A DNA stretch of 64,000 nt from contig NZ_QFWW01000006.1 of NCBI RefSeq assembly GCF_003265345.1, positions 455,968 to 519,967 on the forward strand. The letters run 5' to 3'. The notes beneath the pieces are model-generated. The model worked only from the letters and a program-made list of their open reading frames with translations. It was not told where the DNA came from and did not search any database. The DNA comes from Lentzea terrae (GTDB lineage Bacteria > Actinomycetota > Actinomycetes > Mycobacteriales > Pseudonocardiaceae). Shown here one piece after another: positions 8,183-14,883 of this stretch (positions are counted from its first letter, which is position 1; each line of letters opens with the position of its first letter). The translations under genes and the position numbers were made by a program.

Positions 8183-8799
8183 CGGAGTACATCAAGGACG
8201 GCGCGGAGATCTACCGCCGCTCCTTCGCGACCATCCGCGACGAGGCCGACCTCGCCGGCTTCCCCCAGGACGTCGCGCGAGTCGTCGTCCGGATGATCCA
8301 CGCGTGCGGCATGACCGACCTGACGCACGACATCGGCTTCTCCCCCAACGTCGTGCGGCACGCCCACGCCGCGTTGCAGGACGGCGCCCCGATCATCTGC
8401 GACGCCAACATGGTCGCCGCCGGCGTCACCCGCCGCCGCCTGCCCGCGGACAACGAAGTCCTGTGCTACCTCCAGGACCCGCGCACGCCCGAGCTCGCGA
8501 AAACCATCGGCAACACGCGCAGCGCCGCCGCCCTGGAACTTCTGCAGGACCGCTTCGAAGACGCCGTGATCGCCATCGGCAACGCCCCGACCGCGCTCTT
8601 CCACCTGCTCGACCTGATCGAGCGAGGTGCCCCGCGCCCGGCCGCGATCCTGGGCATTCCGGTGGGCTTCATCGGCGCGAAAGAGTCCAAAGAAGCTTTG
8701 GCCGCAACGGATCTGGAGCACCTGGTGGTCCACGGCCGGCGCGGCGGCAGCGCCATGACGGCAGCGGCTATCAACGCGATCGCGAGCGAGGAAGAATGA
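8179..8799 (+). CDS. cobH: Precorrin-8X methylmutase
   Basis: A 206-aa CobH/CbiC enzyme that moves the C-11 methyl group to C-12, giving hydrogenobyrinate. Recognised from AEIYRRSFATIRDEADL, VVRMIHACGM (the active-site His region) and GNAPTALFHLLDL, then GIPVGFIGAKESKEAL. The GTG start overlaps the cobG stop (GTGA) and the stop overlaps the next ATG (ATGA), so cobG-cobH-cobIJ is one translationally coupled operon. Cytoplasmic, normal length. Confidence 0.96.
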   Translation: MTEYIKDGAEIYRRSFATIRDEADLAGFPQDVARVVVRMIHACGMTDLTHDIGFSPNVVRHAHAALQDGAPIICDANMVAAGVTRRRLPADNEVLCYLQDPRTPELAKTIGNTRSAAALELLQDRFEDAVIAIGNAPTALFHLLDLIERGAPRPAAILGIPVGFIGAKESKEALAATDLEHLVVHGRRGGSAMTAAAINAIASEEE

Positions 8800-10247
8800 C
8801 GGGCAAGCTCTACGGCGTCGGCCTGGGTCCTGGCGACCCGGAACTCGTGACGGTGAAAGCCGCACGGATCATCAAAGAAGCCGACGTCGTCGCCTTCCAC
8901 AGCGCCCGCCACGGCCGCAGCGTCGCCAAAACCATTGCGGAGCCCTACTTCCGCGAGGGCCAGCTTCTCGAGCAGCTCGTCTACCCGGTGACGACCGAGG
9001 ACACCGACGACTACCAGGGCGAGATCGACCAGTTCTACGAGGAAGCCGCCGCCAGACTAGCCGCGCACCTCGACGCAGGCCGCAACGTCGTCGTTCTGGC
9101 TGCCGGAGACCCGTTCTTCTACGGCTCCTACATGCACATGCACAAGCGCCTGAAAGACCGCTACGAATGGGAAGTGGTCCCCGGCGTCACGTCGGTCAGC
9201 GGCGCGAGCGCGGTCCTCGGCACCCCGCTCGTCGAACGCGACGAGGTCCTCACGATCCTCCCCGGCACCCTCCCGCCCGCGGAACTGGCCGAACGCCTCA
9301 AGAACACCGACTCGGCCGCGATCCTCAAGCTGGGCCGCACTTTCGGCAACGTCAAGCAGGCCCTCGAAGAGTCGAACCGACTCGACAACGCCTGGTACGT
9401 CGAACGCGCCACCACGGGCCGCCAGAAGACCTCGAAGCTCGCGGACGTCGACCCGGACACCGTCCCGTACTTCTCCCTGGCGCTGCTTCCCAGCCACTCC
9501 AAGCCCGAGCCGGAGAAGGGCAACGTCACCGTCGTCGGCCTCGGCCCCGGCACCCGAGCCTGGCTCACCCCGGAAGCCAAGCAGGCTCTGGAGAACGCCG
9601 ACGACCTGGTCGGCTACACCACCTACCTCAACCGCATCCCGGACCGCCCCGGCCAGACCAAACACGCCTCCCACAACCAGGTCGAGTCGGAACGAGCAGC
9701 GTTCGCCCTCGACCTGGCCCGCAAGGGCAAGCGGGTAGCGGTCATCTCCTCCGGTGACCCCGGTGTGTTCGCGATGGCCACGGCAGTGCTGGAGGTCGCA
9801 GCAGAGACCCAGGACGTGCCGGTCCAGGTCATCCCGGGCGTCACGGCCGCCAACGCCGTTGCCGCCAAAGCAGGCGCCCCGCTCGGCCACGACTACGCGG
9901 TGATCTCCCTGAGCGACCGCCTCAAGCCGTGGGACGTGATCGCCACCAGGCTCGAAGCCGCCGCCAAGGCCGACCTCGTCATCGCCATCTACAACCCCGC
10001 GTCCAAGGCCCGCACGCACCAGGTCCAGGACATGCGCGACCTGCTTCTGAAGCACCGCGCCCCGGACACGCCGATCGTCGTCGGACGCGATGTCGGTGGC
10101 CCAGAAGAGGAAATCCGGGTGACCACGCTCGAAGCCCTCGACCCGGACACGATCGACATGCGCTGCCTGCTGATCATCGGCTCGTCGCAGACCGTGGTGA
10201 CGCCCCAAAACGTGGTGTTCACGCCGCGCCGTTACCCGACCGGCTGA
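8796..10247 (+). CDS. cobIJ: Fused precorrin-2 C20- and precorrin-3B C17-methyltransferase
   Basis: A 483-aa two-domain protein. Residues 1-235 are CobI (precorrin-2 C20-methyltransferase): KLYGVGLGPGDPELVTVKA at the start and LAAGDPFFYGSYMHM at the SAM site. Residues 245-483 are CobJ (precorrin-3B C17-methyltransferase): NVTVVGLGPGTRAWLTPEA and VISSGDPGVFAMA, then VIPGVTAANAVAAKAGAPLGHDYAVISLSD. CobI-CobJ fusions are common in actinobacteria. Both domains carry complete motifs, so both should be active, acting before and after CobG. It starts in an ATGA overlap with cobH. The last 16 bp overlap the end of the decayed STAND gene on the other strand. Confidence 0.96.
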   Translation: MTGKLYGVGLGPGDPELVTVKAARIIKEADVVAFHSARHGRSVAKTIAEPYFREGQLLEQLVYPVTTEDTDDYQGEIDQFYEEAAARLAAHLDAGRNVVVLAAGDPFFYGSYMHMHKRLKDRYEWEVVPGVTSVSGASAVLGTPLVERDEVLTILPGTLPPAELAERLKNTDSAAILKLGRTFGNVKQALEESNRLDNAWYVERATTGRQKTSKLADVDPDTVPYFSLALLPSHSKPEPEKGNVTVVGLGPGTRAWLTPEAKQALENADDLVGYTTYLNRIPDRPGQTKHASHNQVESERAAFALDLARKGKRVAVISSGDPGVFAMATAVLEVAAETQDVPVQVIPGVTAANAVAAKAGAPLGHDYAVISLSDRLKPWDVIATRLEAAAKADLVIAIYNPASKARTHQVQDMRDLLLKHRAPDTPIVVGRDVGGPEEEIRVTTLEALDPDTIDMRCLLIIGSSQTVVTPQNVVFTPRRYPTG

Positions 10248-11151
10248 CCACAGGTCCGGGCGTACGGGGTCGAGGGCAGGTGGTGCCGCCACTCGTCCTC
10301 GGTGAGATCTCGGGCCACCGCGGTGCAGATGTGGCTGATCGGCAACGCGCCGGGCTGCCCCGACGCATCCGCAAGGATCTTCGTCACCAAGGCGCGTTCG
10401 ACGGTCAACCCGACCTGGCCCGCGGGTTTGGTGACCACGTCGCGCAACTGGTCCTCGATGAGCGTCGGAACGGGCACGTTCGCCCCGCCAGCAGCCCGGC
10501 CAGCACCGGCAGTTCCGCGCAGCGGGCGTAGAAGTCGGCCCGGACGCCCAGCACCACGGTGGCTCCGCCGGTCACCATCGCCGCGATCCGGTCCACGAAC
10601 CCGCTCCGCCGTGCCGGGTCCGGGCAGTGCGTGAACAGCTCCTCGAACTGGTCGACGACGAGCACCGGCTCACCATCGGCCAGAGCCGGAATCAACCCCG
10701 CGCGCAACAACGAGGACTTCCCGCTGCCCGACGCCCCGAACACGGCCACGAACCGCTGCCGTTCCACCAGCTTCAGGAGCTGCGCTCGCATCGCGTCCCG
10801 GCCGAAGAACCGGGCGCCGTCCTCCACCCCGTAGCTGAGCAGCCCCTGATACGGCGGGTCATCGGCAGCCCCCGACGGGCGGCTCCCCACGCACTCCGCG
10901 GCTGCCTGCCGCCACTGCCGCTCCCAACACCCCGGATCCCCGTCACACGCCCGTACGTAGGCCAACGTCGCTGCGATCGTCGGCAGGTGCTTCCCGCTGG
11001 CGGCATTGGCCAACGTCGAAGCCGAAACCCCGGCCCGCGCAGCCAATTCCCGATAACCCGGACTACCCGCCCGTCGACGCAACTCCCGCAACCCGGCAGC
11101 CAACGACTCAATCGGACCGGAACCAGCCAACTCCCGCTCGGGACGAGGCAT
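10232..11151 (-). pseudogene. Decayed HTH-STAND NTPase (WD40-type) gene
   Basis: Remnant of a large signalling NTPase. The 5' part encodes an XRE-type HTH (about residues 15-70, YRELAARAGVSASTLANAASG), then FFGRDAMRAQLLKLV, Walker A GASGSGKSSLLRAG and Walker B VLVVDQFEELF. Near 10482-10487 a one-base loss in a G run shifts the frame; the sequence continues in the next frame as VPVPTLIEDQLRDVVTKPAG and then jumps from SGQPGALP directly to ICTAVARDLTEDEWRHHLP, which is normally the extreme C-terminus after a WD40 propeller. So one frameshift and a large internal deletion (several hundred residues by comparison with the family) are visible. It separates the two cobalamin gene blocks. Confidence 0.8.
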
Positions 11152-11462
11152 TGACCCTCCCCTGTGAGCGCACTCACCTCAACCCATTTGTACACCCGGT
11201 CCACCTTGGCCAAATAATTCCACCCGACACATCACGACATCGATAAAGACAGACCTGGAGCGACTCGACCTCGGCTTTTACCTGGGTTGTTTAACGCAAC
11301 GCACCCCTACCGGACAACCAAGCAGCCTGCTGTGATGACACAAAAGAAAGGGGGATTCCACGTTCAGCCGAACGAAAGGAGCACACCCAGGAGCTGAATA
11401 GTTTGGCACAAACCGAATTAACACGTTGCAGTCACGATGTGACACAAAAAGGGGAGGAAATA
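11152..11462. other. 311-bp intergenic region with promoter signals
   Basis: The region between the STAND remnant and the secreted protein gene is relatively AT-rich. It contains an inverted repeat GTGAG-N4-CTCAC (11164-11177) just upstream of the STAND remnant's start. TGACACAAAA occurs twice (11336-11345 and 11440-11449), each time followed by a purine-rich G run; the second copy leads into the GGGGAGG ribosome binding site of the next gene. I see no gene or RNA that I recognise here. Confidence 0.5.
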
Positions 11463-11867
11463 GTGAACAAGGTGAAAAGAACCCTTCGAGCCTTGACGCT
11501 GGGAGTCGCAGTCGGAGCGCTCACGCTCATCGCACCGACGACGGCCCAGGCGGCGCCGGAGGCGGACGAACCCAAGGGGGGCATCGGCGCGCTCGACGGG
11601 TGTGCGCCGGACGAGTGGTACACCTGCGGCAAGCTCACCAACACGTCCGGTATCCGGGTGAAGTACACCCTCGACTGGGCGAACAAGGAGGGCGCGTCCG
11701 CCTGGATCTACCCAGGTGAGACGAAGGGCGGGTACGGCGTCGACGTGGACGGCTTCTACGTCGGGTCCTGCGGCCTCTACACCGACTACGGGTACCTCCG
11801 CGCGAACTCCGGCTGGTACAAGATCAACAACTACACCCACATCGACATCTACGGCTCGTGGTGCTGA
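11463..11867 (+). CDS. Small secreted cysteine-containing protein
   Basis: A 134-aa protein with a Sec signal peptide (KVKRTLRALTLGVAVGALT, cleavage after AQA). The mature domain is about 100 residues and rich in Tyr, Trp and Gly, with four cysteines (DGCAPDEW, YTCGKL, GSCGLY and the last residue Cys), suggesting two disulfides. I do not recognise the family; an extracellular inhibitor or binding domain is possible but unsupported. The GTG at 11463 is chosen because GGGGAGG lies 5 bp upstream and the signal peptide then has the correct length; a TTG at 11403 would add a polar leader in front of it. The stop overlaps the convergent cobK by 19 bp. Confidence 0.72.
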   Translation: MNKVKRTLRALTLGVAVGALTLIAPTTAQAAPEADEPKGGIGALDGCAPDEWYTCGKLTNTSGIRVKYTLDWANKEGASAWIYPGETKGGYGVDVDGFYVGSCGLYTDYGYLRANSGWYKINNYTHIDIYGSWC

Positions 11868-12565
11868 TCGGCTGATACGCCCAACCAGCGCAGTGCGCCG
11901 TCCACCGTCTCCACCACTTCAGCAGGTGGCAGCGGTGGCCGGCGCACGATCACGACCGGAATCCCCAACTGCTCAGCGGCTTCGAGCTTCGCGGACGTCA
12001 TCGACCCACCGCTGTCCTTGGTCACCAGCACGTCGATCTCCCGCGACCGCATCAGCTCCAACTCACCGTCCACAGTGAACGGCCCGCGCGACAGCAGCAC
12101 CTCGATCCGTTGCGGCATCGGGGGTTCCGGCGGCTCGACCATCCGCGCCAGAAACCACTGCGGACACGGAGCGAACTCCGCGAGATCCTGCCGCCCGGTG
12201 GTCAGGAACACCCGCGAGCCAGGCAGGTGATGCGCCGCCGAAGCAACGCTGTCCTCCCACTGCCAGCCGTCCCGGGCCGTGAACCCCGGACGCCGCAGGA
12301 TCAGAAACGGCACCCCGGCCCGAGCACAGGCTTCGAAAGCGTTCGCCGTGATCTGCCGCGCGAACGGGTGGGTAGCGTCGACCACGGCGTGAATGTCGTT
12401 GTCCCGCAACCACGAAACCAGCCCGTCCACTCCGCCGAACCCGCCGACGCGAACCTCGCCGACCGGCAAGCGAGGTTCACTCACCCGGCCGGCCAGCGAC
12501 GAGATGGCTGGAACACGAGCAGCCAGTTCGCGCGCTTCGCCGGTCCCTCCCAGGATCAGGATCAT
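11849..12565 (-). CDS. cobK: Precorrin-6A reductase
   Basis: A 238-aa NADPH-dependent CobK reducing precorrin-6A to 6B. Typical features: MILILGGTGEARELAARV at the N-terminus, VVDATHPFARQITANA, LPGSRVFLTTGRQDLAEF and VTKDSGGSMTSAKLEAAEQL. The start is in an ATGA overlap with cobM, making cobL-cobM-cobK a coupled block. The 3' end overlaps the convergent secreted protein gene by 19 bp, and I see no hairpin between them. Confidence 0.95.
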   Translation of the reverse strand: MILILGGTGEARELAARVPAISSLAGRVSEPRLPVGEVRVGGFGGVDGLVSWLRDNDIHAVVDATHPFARQITANAFEACARAGVPFLILRRPGFTARDGWQWEDSVASAAHHLPGSRVFLTTGRQDLAEFAPCPQWFLARMVEPPEPPMPQRIEVLLSRGPFTVDGELELMRSREIDVLVTKDSGGSMTSAKLEAAEQLGIPVVIVRRPPLPPAEVVETVDGALRWLGVSADQHHEP

Positions 12566-13302
12566 CGAACGCGCGTGGCCGAGTACAGGTGGCTGTCCGG
12601 GAACTGCGTCGCCCCCAACGTCCGCCCCACGATGATCACCGCGGTCCGCTTGATCCCCGCCGCCTCGACCTGCGCGGCGATGTCGTCCAACGTCCCGCGC
12701 AGCACCACTTCGTCCGCCCGAGACGCGTAAGCCACCACCGCGACGGGACAGTCCAGCCCGTAGTTCGGCACCAGCTCGGCGACCACGTCAGCGATCCGCT
12801 GCACGGCCAGGTGCAACACGACAGTCGCCCGGCTGCGACCCAACGTGTCCAGGTCCTCACCCTCGGGCATCGGCGTGGCGCGCTGCGAAGTCCGGGTCAG
12901 GATCACCGTCTGTCCCACACCGGGCACAGTCAGTTCCCGCTGCAACGAAGCCGCCGCCGCCGCGAACGCCGGCACGCCGGGCGTCACGTCGTAGGCGATC
13001 CCCAGCGCATCCAGCCGGCGCATCTGCTCGGCCATCGCGCTGAACACCGCCGGATCGCCGGAGTGCAGCCGCGCCACGTCCAACCCGGCCTCAGTGGCCG
13101 CGGCCAGCTCGGCAACGATCTCGTCCAACGTCAGGGAAGCCGTGTCGACGAGACGCGCCCCAGGAGGGCAGAAGTCCAGCAGTTCGACCGGCACCAAAGC
13201 GCCGGCGTAGAGGCAGACCGGAGACGACTCGATCAACGAACGCCCGCGCACGGTGATCAGGTCGGCAGCCCCGGGACCAGCGCCGATGAAGTGCACGGTC
13301 AC
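12562..13302 (-). CDS. cobM: Precorrin-4 C11-methyltransferase
   Basis: A 246-aa SAM-dependent tetrapyrrole methyltransferase. TVHFIGAGPGAADLITVRG at the start, CLYAGALVP, LHSGDPAVFSAMAEQMR and the YDVTPGVPAFAAAAASL stretch are characteristic of CobM/CbiF. The GTG at 13302 is selected because it overlaps the cobL stop (GTGA) and fits the family N-terminus; the longer open frame reads cobL sequence. It acts after CobJ in the aerobic pathway. Confidence 0.95.
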   Translation of the reverse strand: MTVHFIGAGPGAADLITVRGRSLIESSPVCLYAGALVPVELLDFCPPGARLVDTASLTLDEIVAELAAATEAGLDVARLHSGDPAVFSAMAEQMRRLDALGIAYDVTPGVPAFAAAAASLQRELTVPGVGQTVILTRTSQRATPMPEGEDLDTLGRSRATVVLHLAVQRIADVVAELVPNYGLDCPVAVVAYASRADEVVLRGTLDDIAAQVEAAGIKRTAVIIVGRTLGATQFPDSHLYSATRVR

Positions 13303-14456
13303 TTGGTCACGCTCCACGTCGTGACGGGCATGTGCGGCCGCCACCCGGTGAACTTGCCCACCGACGACCCGCGGTTCACCGCGATCCGCACCAGGTCACC
13401 GCCGAGCCGCGCGTACCACTGCGCCACCACGGCCTCGGACTCGAGCGTCACGGCGTTGACCACCAGCCGCCCGCCGGCACCGAGCGCGTCCCAGCAGGTC
13501 TGCACGACGCCGGGAACGGTCAGCCCGCCACCGATGAAGATCGCGTCGGGCTTCTCCAGCCCCTCCAACGCGACCGGAGCCTGTCCGATGTGGACCTCGA
13601 CCCCAGGCACCCCCAATGACGCAGCGTTGCGCAGGATTCGCTCAGCGCGCACGGCATCCTGCTCCACCGCGATCGCCCGGCACGTCGGGTGCGTCCGCGC
13701 CCATTCGATCGCGATGGAACCCGACCCGGCGCCCACGTCCCACAGGAGCTGCCCTGGCAGCGGCGCCAACGTCGACAGCGAAATAGCCCGCACCTCACGT
13801 TTGGTCAACTGGCCGTCAGTCTCGTACGCGTCGTCCGGCAGCCCGGGCACCCGCGAATAGGCGCTCCCGGCGTACTCGGCAGCGATGACGCACAGCGGAT
13901 CCGCACTTTCCCCGGACCACTGGTAGACCCGCTCGGCAGGCCCACCCAACTGCTCCAGCACTGTAATAGGCCCAGCGATTTCCGCAACGGTCTGCGGATC
14001 ACCACCGAGTACCAATATTCGCCGCCCCGGCGTCAGCGCAGGCCGCAGCAGGTCGGGCGACCGTCCCACCAGCGACACGACCTCGACCTCGTTCAACGCC
14101 CACCCGAGCCGCGCGCAGGCCAGCGACACCGACGAGGGGTGCGGGATCACGGTGACGCGCGACCCCAGCAGGCGCACCAGCGTCGTCCCGATTCCGTGGA
14201 ACATGGGATCGCCGGACGCCAGCACGCACACGTCGCGGTACTTCTCGAACAGCTCGGGCAACGCCGGGACCAGCGGTGACGGCCACGCCACCCGCTCGAA
14301 GTCCCCAGGCACCAATTCCAGCTGCCGTCGACTGCCCATCAACACCCGCGCGCCGCGAACCGCGTTCTGCGCGGCCGGCGACAACCCGTCCCACCCGTCG
14401 GCCCCGATGCCGACAACTGTGACGTCGCCGGGGACGTCAGACTGTTCCGGTGACAC
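13299..14456 (-). CDS. cobL: Precorrin-6Y C5,15-methyltransferase (decarboxylating)
   Basis: A 385-aa bifunctional enzyme. The N-terminal CbiE-like half (DVTVVGIGADGWDGLSPAA, LASGDPMFHGIGTTL) methylates at C-5. The C-terminal CbiT-like half has a SAM site (LLWDVGAGSGSIAIEWAR) and acts at C-15 with decarboxylation. Length and both motifs are normal. The GTG start at 14456 lies 20 bp inside the end of the PPOX gene, and its stop overlaps cobM, so four genes (PPOX-cobL-cobM-cobK) are probably co-transcribed. Confidence 0.95.
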   Translation of the reverse strand: MSPEQSDVPGDVTVVGIGADGWDGLSPAAQNAVRGARVLMGSRRQLELVPGDFERVAWPSPLVPALPELFEKYRDVCVLASGDPMFHGIGTTLVRLLGSRVTVIPHPSSVSLACARLGWALNEVEVVSLVGRSPDLLRPALTPGRRILVLGGDPQTVAEIAGPITVLEQLGGPAERVYQWSGESADPLCVIAAEYAGSAYSRVPGLPDDAYETDGQLTKREVRAISLSTLAPLPGQLLWDVGAGSGSIAIEWARTHPTCRAIAVEQDAVRAERILRNAASLGVPGVEVHIGQAPVALEGLEKPDAIFIGGGLTVPGVVQTCWDALGAGGRLVVNAVTLESEAVVAQWYARLGGDLVRIAVNRGSSVGKFTGWRPHMPVTTWSVTK

Positions 14457-14817
14457 GCTGCACCTGAATCTCGATCACCACACGCGTGGGGTTCACCCGA
14501 GGCTGCTTGTACCGCAGCGCATACCGCCGAACAGCCTCGTCCACCGACGCCGGGTCCTCCCGCACGACCGCGGGACCCTCCACCGTGGACCACCGCCGAC
14601 CGTCCACCTGACACACCGCTGCGTAACCGGCCTTGCGCACGTGGCGAACCTTCCACGAACCGCCGTCCGTGATGATCCGCGCCACGCCGGCGTCCAGGTC
14701 GAGCGTGACCCCGACCGGCACCACGTGCGGAGTGCCGTCCGGACGCACGGTGGACAACGTGCACAGGTGCCGTTCGGCCCAGAACTCGGCGAACTCGGCG
14801 CCCCGCTCGATCGACAT
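14437..14817 (-). CDS. PPOX-class, probably F420-dependent, oxidoreductase
   Basis: A 126-aa split-barrel protein of the pyridoxamine-5'-phosphate-oxidase superfamily. HLCTLSTVRPDGTPHVVPVGV is the usual cofactor-binding N-terminal strand pair, followed by WKVRHVRKAGYAAVCQVDG and a VEGPAVV stretch. Most such stand-alone actinobacterial proteins use F420 or bind heme/flavin; the substrate is unknown. It leads the cobL-cobM-cobK block and overlaps cobL by 20 bp, so a link to cobalamin or corrinoid redox chemistry is possible. Either ATG 14817 or ATG 14829 could be the start; neither has a clear ribosome binding site, and 14829 lies only 7 bp from the terminator hairpin. Confidence 0.75.
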   Translation of the reverse strand: MSIERGAEFAEFWAERHLCTLSTVRPDGTPHVVPVGVTLDLDAGVARIITDGGSWKVRHVRKAGYAAVCQVDGRRWSTVEGPAVVREDPASVDEAVRRYALRYKQPRVNPTRVVIEIQVQRVTGTV

Positions 14818-14835
14818 GGCACGAATCATGCACGA

Positions 14836-14867
14836 ACACGGCCCGCCGCCTCGGCAGCGGGCCGTGT
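14836..14867. terminator. Terminator hairpin after the beta-glucanase-like gene
   Basis: An 11-bp perfect stem (ACACGGCCCGC and its complement) encloses a 10-nt loop. It begins 17 bp after the stop of the 14884-17181 gene, on the minus strand, and directly precedes the PPOX gene. It should separate the secreted enzyme from the cobalamin block. Confidence 0.75.
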
Positions 14868-14883
14868 GTTCCGCACTACGGAA

